Position numbers and translations under genes: made by a program | In this document: positions 32,756 to 40,619 of the stretch, piece by piece | Numbering within the stretch: position 1 is the first letter of the stretch | How the letters are laid out: every line of letters starts with the position of its first letter | The notes under the pieces: generated by a model | Seen by the model: only the letters and a program-made list of their open reading frames with translations | Databases searched by the model: none | What the model was told of the DNA's origin: nothing | NCBI RefSeq assembly: GCF_002242805.1 | Contig: NZ_MCGQ01000009.1 | Coordinates: 186,001-250,000 of the forward strand | Origin: Streptomyces diastatochromogenes | GTDB lineage: Bacteria > Actinomycetota > Actinomycetes > Streptomycetales > Streptomycetaceae | Length of the DNA: 64,000 nucleotides | Direction of reading: 5' to 3'

Positions 32756-33056
32756 AAGAAAATGCCCTCTCCTGTATGTCCGGCGCCGAATCGCACACCG
32801 GTCTCGCGAGCGAGCCTTCCATTACGGAAAGTGCTCGCGCCATTACCCGAAAGAGCGGGAATGGATCATCGGACTAGTGGGCAGAAAGAGGGACCTTGTC
32901 CAGTGCCCCGCGTCCGGTGCCCCGCCTCGCGCGGCCTGTCCGGATCGGCTCGCACAGCGTGCGAACGATGTAGTCCGGGCGGTCCGGTTTCGGTAGAAGC
33001 ACCGGTACGACAGGGCCGCGACCTGCGGCCACGGGCACGGCACGAAGGAGGCGGTC
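32756..33056. other. 301-bp divergent control region of encapsulin and amidase genes
   Basis: No gene is supported. TCGCAC-AGC-GTGCGA (32950-32964) is a 6+3+6 palindrome about 90 bp upstream of the amidase and may be an operator. A T/A-richer segment near 32756-32830 lies directly in front of the encapsulin start and may hold its promoter. Confidence 0.5.
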
Positions 33057-33650
33057 ATGGCCCCACCCATGTCCGCGAACGGGTTCCTGGACGCGCTCCG
33101 AGCGGAGGGCGTCGAGGTCGTGGAGGTCGGCGACTGGCAGAACCACAACCGCAATCACAAGGGCCCCTGGGGCCCCGTCCACGGCGTGATGATCCACCAC
33201 ACGGTGACCCGGGGCAGCGCCCCCACCGTGGAGCTCTGCCGCACCGGCCACGCGGAGCTGCCGGGCCCGCTGTGCCATGGGGTGATCACCAAGGACGGCA
33301 CGGTCCACCTGGTCGGCTACGGCCGCGCCAACCACGCCGGCCTCGGCGACGACGACGTCCTGCGCGCGGTGATCGCCGAGAAGCGGCTGCCGCCGGAGAA
33401 CGAGGCGAACACCGACGGCAACCGGCACTTCTACGGCTTCGAGTGCGAGAACATGGGCGACGACGAGGATCCCTGGCCCGAGGCGCAGCTGGACGCGATC
33501 GTGCGCGCAGCCGCGGCGGTGTGCCGCCACCACGGCTGGACGGAGCACTCGGTCGTCGGCCACCTGGAGTGGCAGCCGGGCAAGGTGGACCCGCGCGGAT
33601 TCTCGATGGCGTGGCTGCGGGAGCGGGTCGAGGAGCGCCTGAAGGCGTAG
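33057..33650 (+). CDS. N-acetylmuramoyl-L-alanine amidase (Amidase_2/PGRP fold)
   Basis: 197 residues from the ATG at 33057 behind GAAGGAGG. The zinc amidase core includes VHGVMIHHTVTRG (first His), LCHGVITKDGTVHLVGYGRA, NHAGLG, FYGFECENMGDD, and VVGHLEWQPGKVDPRGFSMA (second His and final Asp ligand). There is no signal peptide or wall-binding domain, so it may act inside the cell, be exported with a partner, or be phage-derived. The pattern resembles endolysin-like amidases of Streptomyces. The substrate would be peptidoglycan stem peptides. Confidence 0.9.
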   Translation: MAPPMSANGFLDALRAEGVEVVEVGDWQNHNRNHKGPWGPVHGVMIHHTVTRGSAPTVELCRTGHAELPGPLCHGVITKDGTVHLVGYGRANHAGLGDDDVLRAVIAEKRLPPENEANTDGNRHFYGFECENMGDDEDPWPEAQLDAIVRAAAAVCRHHGWTEHSVVGHLEWQPGKVDPRGFSMAWLRERVEERLKA

Positions 33651-33693
33651 GAGTTGTTGCCGGACCGGGCCGGAGCCGGGCGACAATGAGGCA

Positions 33694-34593
33694 GTGACCA
33701 GCACCGGCCCGCTCGCCCCGCGCCTTCCCTCTCCGCTGGTGGAGATCCGGGACGGCCGGTTCGTGCGGCACGGCCTGCGCCTGCTGCTCAAGCGGGACGA
33801 CCTGATCCACCCGCAGCTGATCGGCAACAAGTGGCGCAAGCTGGCGCCGAACCTGGAGGCGGCGGCGGGGCGGCAGGTGGTCACGTTCGGCGGGGCCTAC
33901 TCCAACCATCTGCGGGCCACCGCCGCCGCGGGCCGCCTCCTGGGTCTGCCCACGGTCGGCGTGGTCCGCGGCCAGGAGCTGGCCGACCGCCCGCTCAACC
34001 CGTCCCTGTCCCGCTGCGCGGCCGACGGCATGCGGCTGCATTTCGTCGACAGATCGACGTACCGGCACAAGAGCGAGCCGGAGACCCTGGCCGCGATCCT
34101 GCGCGCGGCCGGCGCCGAGGGGGCGTACGTCGTCCCGGAGGGCGGCAGCAACGCCGCGGCCGTACGCGGCTGCCGGGCCCTCGGTGAGGAACTGCGCGGC
34201 CGCGCCGACGTCATCGCGGTGGCCTGCGGCACCGGCGGCACCCTCGCCGGACTCGCCGCCGGGCTGGCCCCCGGACAGCGCGCGCTCGGCGTACCGGTGC
34301 TCAAGGGCGGCTTCCTGGAGGCCGACATACAGGCCCTCCAGGAGCACGCCTTCGGCGCCCGCACCGGCACCTGGTCCCTCGACGACCGCTTCCACTTCGG
34401 CGGCTACGCCCGTACGACCCCCGAACTCGACACCTTCGCCGAGCGCTTCGAACACCGGCACGGCCTGCCCGTCGAACGTCTCTATGTCGCCAAGTTGCTG
34501 TACGCCCTTGTCGCCCTGGCCGAGGAGGGCGCCTTCACGCCCGGGACCTCGATCGCGGCGGTCGTCACCGGGCGGCCCTTCCCCGAGGCCTAA
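33694..34593 (+). CDS. ACC deaminase/D-cysteine desulfhydrase-like PLP enzyme
   Basis: 299 residues from a GTG at 33694. The fold-type II PLP enzyme signature is clear: LLLKRDDLIHPQLIGNKWRK with the Schiff-base Lys in GNKWRKL, VTFGGAYSNHLRATAAAGRL binding the cofactor ring, VPEGGSNAAAVRGCRALGEE, and IAVACGTGGTLAGLAAGL for the phosphate. True ACC deaminase cannot be separated from D-cysteine desulfhydrase here; the latter is common in non-plant-associated bacteria. It overlaps the convergent antiporter gene by 4 bp at the stop codons. Confidence 0.9.
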   Translation: MTSTGPLAPRLPSPLVEIRDGRFVRHGLRLLLKRDDLIHPQLIGNKWRKLAPNLEAAAGRQVVTFGGAYSNHLRATAAAGRLLGLPTVGVVRGQELADRPLNPSLSRCAADGMRLHFVDRSTYRHKSEPETLAAILRAAGAEGAYVVPEGGSNAAAVRGCRALGEELRGRADVIAVACGTGGTLAGLAAGLAPGQRALGVPVLKGGFLEADIQALQEHAFGARTGTWSLDDRFHFGGYARTTPELDTFAERFEHRHGLPVERLYVAKLLYALVALAEEGAFTPGTSIAAVVTGRPFPEA

Positions 34594-36182
34594 CCGGCCT
34601 CCCGGTAGGCCGCCGCCTCCTCCAGGTCGAGTCTGCGGAGCAGGGCGCGAAGCATCTCGTCGTCGATGTAGCGGTGGTCGCGGAGCCGCACGAAGACCTC
34701 GCGTTCGGCGCCGATCATCTCGCGGGACAGGCGGCGGTAGGTGTCGTCCACGGACTCGCCGGTGACCGGGTTGACCTGGCCGAGCCGTTCCCAGACGGCG
34801 TTGCGGCGGCGCTCCAGGACCGTGCGCAGGCGGTCGGCGAGCGGCGGGGGCAGGGCGTTGCGCTCGTCGGAGAGGAGTTCGTCCAGGCGGCTCTCGGCGG
34901 CCCGGGATGCCTGCGCCTGGGCGTTGGCCTCGGCGAGCGTCTCGGCCTGCCGGTCGCGGCCGGGGAACTTCAGCAGGCCGATCAGCGGGGGCAGGGACAG
35001 GCCCTGCACGACCAGGGTGCCGATGACGGTGGTGAAGGTCAGGAACAGGATCAGGTTGCGCTGCGGGAAGGGGTGGCCGTCGTGCACGGTCGGGATGGAG
35101 AAGGCGATGGCCAGGGAGACCACACCGCGCATACCGGCCCACGAGGTGACCATCGCGCCCCGCCAGGTGGGGTCCTCCTCGCGTTCCCTGATGCGCGCCG
35201 ACAGCACGCGGGGCAGGAAGGTTGCCGGATACACCCAGACGAACCGGGCGAGGACGACGACGAGGAAGAGGGCGACGGCGTACCAGGTCGCCTTGGCGCC
35301 CTCGTAGCCCCCCAGCCCCTTGAGGACGACCGGCAGCTGCAGGCCGATCAGGGCGAAGACCGCCGACTCCAGGATGAAGGCGACCATCTTCCACACCGCC
35401 TCCTCCTGCAGCCGGGTGGCGAAGTCGACCTCCCACGCGCGGTGGCCGAGGTAGAGGGCGACGACCACGACCGCGAGGACTCCGGAGGCGTGCAGCTGCT
35501 CGGCGACGCCGTAGGCGACGAACGGGATCAGCAGGGAGAGGGTGTTCTGCAGCAGGGGTTCCGTCAGGTGGGTGCGCAGCCAGTGCAGGGGTGCCATGAG
35601 GACGAGGCCGACGCCGACGCCGCCGACCGCCGCGAGCAGGAACTCGCGGATCCCGCCCGCCCAGGTGGCGCCCTCGCCGACGACCGCGGCGACGGCCACC
35701 TTGTAGGCGGTGATCGCGGTGGCGTCGTTCAGCAGCGACTCGCCCTGCAGGATCGTCGTGATCCGGGACGGCAGGCCGACCCGGCGCGCGACCGCCGTGG
35801 CGGCCACCGCGTCCGGCGGCGCCACCACCGCGCCGAGCACCAGGGCGGCGGTCAGCGGCATCCCGGGGATGAGCACATAGGCGGCCCAGCCGACGACGAC
35901 GGTCGCGAAGAGCACATAGCCCACCGACAGCAGCGCCACGGGCCTGAACTGGGCCCGCAGGTCGAGGTAGGAGCTGTCGGTCGCCGAGGTGTACAGCAGC
36001 GGGGGCAGCAGCAGCGGCAGGACGATCTTGGGGTCGAGGGTGTAGTCCGGCACCCCGGGGACGTAGGAGATCGCCAGGGCCACCGCGACCAGCAGCAGCG
36101 GCGCCGGCACCGGTGTGCGCCGGGCGGCCCCCGCCACCGCGGCACTGCCCGCCACCAGCAACAGCAGGGGCAATACGTCCAT
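34590..36182 (-). CDS. Na+/H+ antiporter (CPA1/NhaP-like)
   Basis: 530 residues from the ATG at 36182. About twelve membrane helices. The ion-binding ND motif is in LQGESLLNDATAITAYK. APPDAVAATAVARRVGLPSR and WAGMRGVVSLAIAFSIP are further conserved CPA1 regions. A C-terminal cytosolic helical tail (about 415-530) contains coiled-coil-like AEANAQAQASRAAESRLDEL and may regulate activity. It probably exchanges Na+ or K+ for protons in pH or salt homeostasis. Divergent from the UBP zinc finger gene, 62 bp apart. Confidence 0.92.
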   Translation of the reverse strand: MDVLPLLLLVAGSAAVAGAARRTPVPAPLLLVAVALAISYVPGVPDYTLDPKIVLPLLLPPLLYTSATDSSYLDLRAQFRPVALLSVGYVLFATVVVGWAAYVLIPGMPLTAALVLGAVVAPPDAVAATAVARRVGLPSRITTILQGESLLNDATAITAYKVAVAAVVGEGATWAGGIREFLLAAVGGVGVGLVLMAPLHWLRTHLTEPLLQNTLSLLIPFVAYGVAEQLHASGVLAVVVVALYLGHRAWEVDFATRLQEEAVWKMVAFILESAVFALIGLQLPVVLKGLGGYEGAKATWYAVALFLVVVLARFVWVYPATFLPRVLSARIREREEDPTWRGAMVTSWAGMRGVVSLAIAFSIPTVHDGHPFPQRNLILFLTFTTVIGTLVVQGLSLPPLIGLLKFPGRDRQAETLAEANAQAQASRAAESRLDELLSDERNALPPPLADRLRTVLERRRNAVWERLGQVNPVTGESVDDTYRRLSREMIGAEREVFVRLRDHRYIDDEMLRALLRRLDLEEAAAYREAG

Positions 36183-36244
36183 GGTCTTCGCCCACCCTCG
36201 TTTTTCCGCGCGGCCACCCGCACACCCGTCGTAATCTGGCAATC

Positions 36245-36505
36245 ATGAAACAGTGCACGCACGCCGACGCGCTGCCGCACCCGGAGCCTGAGGCGCTGAG
36301 CGAGACCTGCCCGGAGTGTCTCGCGCGCGGGACGCATCCGGTGCAGCTGCGGCTCTGCCTGTCGTGTGGCCACGTCGGCTGCTGCGACTCCTCACCCGGC
36401 AGACACGCGACGGAGCACCACGAGACGTCAGGTCACCCGGTGATGCGGACTTTCGAACCCGGTGAGGACTGGCGGTGGTGCTTCGTCGACCACGTTCTCG
36501 TGTGA
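36245..36505 (+). CDS. UBP-type zinc finger protein
   Basis: 86 residues from the ATG at 36245. The zf-UBP Cys/His set is complete: CTHADALPHPEP, ETCPECLARG, LRLCLSCGHVGCCDSSPGRH and ATEHHETSGHPVMRTFE, followed by W and DH near the end. In eukaryotes this fold binds the free ubiquitin C-terminus. Bacteria lack ubiquitin, so a role with a diglycine-type or other peptide end is possible but unproven. In actinobacteria it is frequently found beside cation/proton antiporter genes, as here, which hints at a linked role. Confidence 0.92.
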   Translation: MKQCTHADALPHPEPEALSETCPECLARGTHPVQLRLCLSCGHVGCCDSSPGRHATEHHETSGHPVMRTFEPGEDWRWCFVDHVLV

Positions 36506-36777
36506 CACTGCACTGACACGGCATACGGCCGCGGCGGTCGACGGTTCGAGCGCCTGACACCGGGGTACGTCAACCCGGCGCGCGCTCTTCCCATTTGGGC
36601 CCGCAAACCCTCTAGACACGGAGCGTATCCACAGCTTTACTGTGAGTGACGCCAGGGGGTTGGGGTCCCGGGGACAGGACCGTTCGGAGCGCGATAGCGT
36701 CACCGCGGAACCACGTATCCGTTACCCCGGGGGGCGACCCTCGGCCCCGTAAAGCTTGTACCACCATGGAGGTGAGG

Positions 36778-37191
36778 GTGTCCCAGATCGCAGGCGAGCC
36801 CGCGACCCAGGACTTCGTGGAAGTCCGGCTGCCGGCTGCGGGTGCCTACCTGTCGGTGCTGCGGACGGCCACGGCCGGTCTCGCCGCCCGCTTGGACTTC
36901 ACCCTGGACGAGATCGAGGACCTGCGCATCGCCGTGGACGAGGCCTGCGCGATCCTGCTGCAGCAGGCCGTGCCCGGCTCCGTGCTCAGCTGCGTCTTCC
37001 GGCTCGTCGACGACTCGCTGGAGGTCACGGTGTCGGCGCCGACCACCGACGGCCACGCCCCCTCGCGGGACACCTTCGCCTGGACGGTCCTCTCCGCCCT
37101 CGCGGGCAAGGTCTCGTCCGCCGTCGACGAGGACAAAACCGTGTCGATCAGCCTCTACAAACAGCGCGGCGCGGGCCCCGGGCCGGCGTGA
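36778..37191 (+). CDS. Anti-sigma factor of SigH (serine-kinase/RsbW type)
   Basis: 137 residues from a GTG at 36778 with GGAGG five bases upstream; an ATG at 36766 is inside that ribosome site and less likely. The GHKL ATPase fold of anti-sigma kinases is visible: VRLPAAGAYLSVLRTATAGL, LDFTLDEIEDLRIAVDEACA with the N-box Asp/Glu region, and LEVTVSAPTTDGHAP. It matches what I remember of the S. coelicolor SigH antagonist (PrsH/RshA). It sequesters SigH until released by an anti-anti-sigma factor. Its stop overlaps the sigma factor GTG (GTGA), ensuring coupled synthesis. Confidence 0.92.
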   Translation: MSQIAGEPATQDFVEVRLPAAGAYLSVLRTATAGLAARLDFTLDEIEDLRIAVDEACAILLQQAVPGSVLSCVFRLVDDSLEVTVSAPTTDGHAPSRDTFAWTVLSALAGKVSSAVDEDKTVSISLYKQRGAGPGPA

Positions 37192-38279
37192 GGAACGGGG
37201 ACGGGCCGGTGCGGGACGAAGAGCGCGGCACACGGGAGCTGCCGACGGGGGACGCAGGCCCCACGGACGGTTCCCGACGCATGGCGGACGGCATCGACGG
37301 CATCCCCGAGCAGGCCAGGCCGCATCCGGAGGAGGACTCCGCTGAGGCCGGCAGCGACGGTGCCATGCAGAGCGCGTCTTCGCAGGGAGGCGGGATCGGA
37401 TCCGCCGCCCGCGCGGAGGCGAGGGCTCGGGGAAGGGCTACGGGCGGGACGATGAGCGAGCACGAGCGACACGCCGAGGACGCCGCGCTGGGCGCGGAGG
37501 CCGTGCAGGCCACCCGGCACGACCCCCAGGACCGCAGCGGGGCGCGTGCGATGTTCGTCGAGCTGCGCAAGCTGAACCAGGGCAGCCCGGAGTACGCGGA
37601 GCTGCGCAACCAGCTGGTCCGTATGCACCTGCCGCTCGTCGAGCACCTGGCGCGCCGCTTCCGCAACCGCGGCGAGCCGCTGGACGACCTCACCCAGGTC
37701 GCCACGATCGGCCTGATCAAGTCGGTCGACCGCTTCGACCCGGAGCGCGGCGTGGAGTTCTCCACGTACGCCACCCCGACCGTCGTCGGCGAGATCAAGC
37801 GGCACTTCCGCGACAAGGGCTGGGCGGTCCGCGTGCCGCGCAGGCTGCAGGAGCTGCGTCTCGCGCTGACGACGGCGACGGCCGAGCTGTCCCAGCAGCA
37901 CGGCCGCTCCCCCACGGTCCACGAGCTGGCCGAGAAGCTCGCCATCTCCGAGGAGGAGGTCCTGGAGGGCCTGGAGTCCGCCAACGCGTACTCCACGCTG
38001 TCCCTGGACGTCCCCGACACCGACGACGAGTCCCCGGCGGTCGCCGACACCCTCGGCGCCGAGGACGAGGCGCTGGAGGGCGTGGAGTACCGCGAGTCCC
38101 TCAAGCCGCTGCTGGAGGACCTGCCGCCGCGCGAGAAGCGGATCCTGCTGCTGCGCTTCTTCGGGAACATGACCCAGTCGCAGATCGCGCAGGAGGTCGG
38201 CATCTCGCAGATGCACGTCTCCCGGCTGCTCGCCCGGACCCTCGCCCAGCTGCGCGAGAAGCTGCTCGTCGAGGAGTGA
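37188..38279 (+). CDS. sigH: RNA polymerase sigma factor SigH (SigB/SigF family)
   Basis: 363 residues if read from the GTG at 37188. Alternatives are GTG 37209, ATG 37281 and ATG 37452, and multiple SigH products are known in S. coelicolor. The first 110 residues are a disordered acidic extension. Region 2 includes LVRMHLPLVEHLARRFRNRG and LDDLTQVATIGLIKSVDRFD. GVEFSTYATPTVVGEIKRHF continues regions 2.3-2.4. Region 3 is GRSPTVHELAEKLAISEEEV. Region 4 is PREKRILLLRFFGNMTQSQI, then GISQMHVSRLLARTLAQLRE. SigH directs osmotic-stress and morphogenesis genes, recognising GTTT/GGGTA-type promoters. Confidence 0.95.
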   Translation: MRNGDGPVRDEERGTRELPTGDAGPTDGSRRMADGIDGIPEQARPHPEEDSAEAGSDGAMQSASSQGGGIGSAARAEARARGRATGGTMSEHERHAEDAALGAEAVQATRHDPQDRSGARAMFVELRKLNQGSPEYAELRNQLVRMHLPLVEHLARRFRNRGEPLDDLTQVATIGLIKSVDRFDPERGVEFSTYATPTVVGEIKRHFRDKGWAVRVPRRLQELRLALTTATAELSQQHGRSPTVHELAEKLAISEEEVLEGLESANAYSTLSLDVPDTDDESPAVADTLGAEDEALEGVEYRESLKPLLEDLPPREKRILLLRFFGNMTQSQIAQEVGISQMHVSRLLARTLAQLREKLLVEE

Positions 38280-38282
38280 GCC

Positions 38283-38726
38283 CTACTCGGCCCGGCCCGG
38301 TCCCTTGATCCCGAGGGCCCGGGTCGTCGCCGGGTTCACCAGCAGCACCAGCGCGGCGACGGCCACGACGGCCAGGGCGATACCGCCCGGGATGGCCATG
38401 CTGTCGGCCTTGAGCAGGTTGTAGGCCACCGGCAGCGCCATGATCTGCGTGATCACGGCGGGGCCACGGCTCCAGCTGCGCCTGAGCAGCAGACCACGCG
38501 CGGCGAGCAGCGGCAGCAGCCCGAGCACCACCAGGGTGATCCCGCCGGTCACGGCCTGCTGCCGGTCGTCGGGGTCGCCCGTGAGTCCGAGGACGAGGAT
38601 CCAGACGCCGCCGATCACCAGGGCGGCCCCCTCCAGCGCGGCCAGCACCGCCGCGTACGTCAGCCGACGCGGACGGGGCTCGGCGGCTTCGGCCGTTTCG
38701 GGGGCGGATTTCTGCTCACTGCTCAC
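38283..38726 (-). CDS. Small integral membrane protein
   Basis: 147 residues from a GTG at 38726; a GTG at 38747 is an alternative. After a 25-residue cytosolic tail (SSEQKSAPETAEAAEPRPRR) come four helices: AAVLAALEGAALVIGGVWIL, GGITLVVLGLLPLLAARGLL, GPAVITQIMALPVAYNLLK, and IPGGIALAVVAVAALVLLV. There is no ribosome site; TACGAT seven bases upstream suggests a leaderless transcript. A conserved Streptomyces protein between sigH and the lipid kinase gene; function unknown. It converges on sigH with only 3 bp between stops. Confidence 0.82.
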   Translation of the reverse strand: MSSEQKSAPETAEAAEPRPRRLTYAAVLAALEGAALVIGGVWILVLGLTGDPDDRQQAVTGGITLVVLGLLPLLAARGLLLRRSWSRGPAVITQIMALPVAYNLLKADSMAIPGGIALAVVAVAALVLLVNPATTRALGIKGPGRAE

Positions 38727-38872
38727 CCCAGAATCGTAGCCCCGCACCGTACGGCGGCCGCCTCCGCCCCGCGCGCAGCGCGGTCGTGGGTGTCCAGGCT
38801 CACGCCCTGGTCTCTTACCGGATCCCTACCTCGGTCTGGGCCGGGTACCCCCCAGTAGGTACGCTGCCATCC

Positions 38873-39841
38873 ATGCGTGCACTTCTCGTGGTCAATCCGG
38901 CGGCAACCACCACAAGCGCACGCAGGCGTGACGTCCTGATCCATGCGCTCGCCAGCGAGATGAAGCTGGAGGCGGTCACCACCGAGTACCGCGGCCATGC
39001 GCGCGACCTGGGCCGGCAGGCCGCGGAGAGCGACGACATCGACCTGGTCGTGGCCCTCGGCGGCGACGGCACCGTCAACGAGGTCGTCAACGGCCTCCTG
39101 CACGCCGGCCCCGACCTGGACCGTCTGCCGGGCCTGGCCGTGGTCCCCGGCGGCTCCACCAATGTCTTCGCCCGCGCCCTGGGCCTGCCCAACGACCCGG
39201 TCGAGGCCACCGGCGCCCTGCTGGACGCGCTGCGCGACGGAACCGAGCGGGTGGTCGGGCTCGGCCTGACCTCGGGCACGCCCGGCACCGACGACGAGGC
39301 GGTGCCGGACCGCTGGTTCACCTTCAACGCCGGACTCGGCTTCGACGCGGGCGTGGTAGGCCGGGTCGAGCAGCAGCGCGAGCGCGGCAAGAAGTCGACC
39401 CACGGGCTGTACGTGCGGCAGGTGGTCCGGCAGTTCCTCGGCGAGCAGCACCGCCGGCACGGCGCGATCACTCTGGAGCGGCCCGGCGCCGACGCGATCA
39501 AGGATCTTGTTGTCGCCATAGTCTCGAACACGTCCCCTTGGACGTATCTCGGCAATCGCCCGATGTACACGTCACCTAAGGCGTCGTTCGATACGGGCAT
39601 CGACGTGCTCGGTCTCAGCCGTCTGTCGACGGCCGCGGTTGCCCGATATGGCACCCAGTTGCTCACTTCGTCCCCCGAGCGGGGACCCCATGGCAGGCAT
39701 GCGGTGTCGCTGCACGACCTGGACCAGTTCACCTTGCATTCGAAGGCCCCCCTCCCCCTTCAGATGGACGGCGACCACCTCGGACTGCGTACGAGCGTGA
39801 CGTTCACAGGCGTACGCCGCGCACTGCGTGTGATTGTGTGA
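38873..39841 (+). CDS. Diacylglycerol kinase-like lipid kinase
   Basis: 322 residues from the ATG at 38873. The catalytic nucleotide motif is LVVALGGDGTVNEVVNGLLH, and LAVVPGGSTNVFARALGLPN continues the active site. The C-terminal beta-sandwich includes WFTFNAGLGFDAGVVGRVEQ and LVVAIVSNTSPWTYLGNRPM. It phosphorylates a lipid alcohol, either diacylglycerol or a related polyprenol/sphingoid substrate. A membrane-surface enzyme without membrane helices. The last third uses less GC-biased codons than its neighbours. Confidence 0.9.
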   Translation: MRALLVVNPAATTTSARRRDVLIHALASEMKLEAVTTEYRGHARDLGRQAAESDDIDLVVALGGDGTVNEVVNGLLHAGPDLDRLPGLAVVPGGSTNVFARALGLPNDPVEATGALLDALRDGTERVVGLGLTSGTPGTDDEAVPDRWFTFNAGLGFDAGVVGRVEQQRERGKKSTHGLYVRQVVRQFLGEQHRRHGAITLERPGADAIKDLVVAIVSNTSPWTYLGNRPMYTSPKASFDTGIDVLGLSRLSTAAVARYGTQLLTSSPERGPHGRHAVSLHDLDQFTLHSKAPLPLQMDGDHLGLRTSVTFTGVRRALRVIV

Positions 39842-40161
39842 GCGGAACGGGCCAAAGTCCTTTCACTCGAACGTTTAGGCCAGGATCCACCCCATGGAAG
39901 TACGGCTGTGACCCAGTCGACACCGAGGAATCAAAAAAAACTTTCCGGAAGGGGTTGTATCCGCCGCTGAGGTTTGCGAGTCTCTACGTGGCGATCGGGA
40001 CGGCCCGCAACACCGGCCTCCACTGATCACCGGAACCCCTCTTCAAACCAAGGACCACGCCGGGGAAGACTCGGCGGTCGGCCCTTCACTTGTTGAGGGA
40101 TTCGTGAAAGCGTTCACATTCACAAGCAACTTGCACGTAATACCAAGGAGAGGTAGCAGCC
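39842..40161 (+). promoter_or_regulatory. 320-bp upstream region of wblE
   Basis: No gene is supported. An A8 run inside GGAATCAAAAAAAACTTTCC (39927-39946), followed by GGGGTTGTAT, is a low-GC island and probable promoter zone. A second candidate is TTCACATTCACAAG near 40112-40128. AAGGAGAGG gives a strong ribosome site 8 bp before wblE. Confidence 0.45.
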
Positions 40162-40419
40162 ATGGACTGGCGTCACAACGCCGTTTGCCGCGAGGAAGAC
40201 CCCGAGCTCTTCTTCCCCATCGGCAACACCGGTCCTGCGCTGCTGCAGATCGAGGAAGCCAAGGCCGTCTGCCGTCGCTGCCCCGTCATGGAGCAGTGCC
40301 TGCAGTGGGCGCTCGAGTCCGGCCAGGACTCCGGCGTCTGGGGTGGTCTCAGCGAGGACGAGCGCCGCGCCATGAAGCGCCGCGCCGCCCGCAACCGGGC
40401 CCGTCAGGCCTCCGCCTGA
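40162..40419 (+). CDS. wblE: WhiB-like Fe-S transcription factor WblE
   Basis: 85 residues. The four cluster-binding Cys are Cys9, Cys37, Cys40 and Cys46 (AVCRRCPVMEQC). The turn GVWGGLSEDERR and a basic C-terminal tail (MKRRAARNRARQ) complete the WhiB fold. WhiB-like proteins bind the principal sigma factor and modulate transcription in response to oxygen, NO or redox state. Length and sequence fit WblE (WhiB1-like) of Streptomyces, and the neighbours sigH and the lipid kinase support this. A hairpin terminator follows at 40547. Confidence 0.95.
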   Translation: MDWRHNAVCREEDPELFFPIGNTGPALLQIEEAKAVCRRCPVMEQCLQWALESGQDSGVWGGLSEDERRAMKRRAARNRARQASA

Positions 40420-40546
40420 CAGTCCCACCCCTGCTGACAGCCTGAGCTTGGCGGCGCGTACAGCGAGTACGCATCTCCCGCCCCCGAGCCGCAGCGCGCA
40501 GTACCCCCGATGCGCTTAGCGACAAGCAGAGCAGCAACGAGCTTTA

Positions 40547-40575
40547 AGCCCCGGACCACCAAGTGGCCCGGGGCT
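40547..40575. terminator. Hairpin between wblE and the histidine kinase gene
   Basis: AGCCCCGG pairs with CCGGGGCT with an inner CACC/GTGG stem; it lies between convergent genes and can serve both. Confidence 0.8.
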
Positions 40576-40619
40576 CAATGCTGTTCGGGGCGCCTTCCGT
40601 CCGGCGCGCCGGACGCTTC

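Noticed and set aside
31211..33697. 828-codon plus-strand frame antisense to the encapsulin gene and across the amidase
   Set aside because: The encapsulin and amidase proteins are unmistakable in other frames; this frame lacks motifs and uses atypical third positions.
33286..36258. 990-codon minus-strand frame over the PLP enzyme and antiporter
   Set aside because: Shadow of the antiporter and the PLP enzyme, both recognised in their own frames.
39927..39956. Possible SigR-type promoter (GGAAT then GTT) upstream of wblE
   Set aside because: The spacer between GGAAT and GTT is 22 nt instead of about 18, so it does not fit the SigR consensus.
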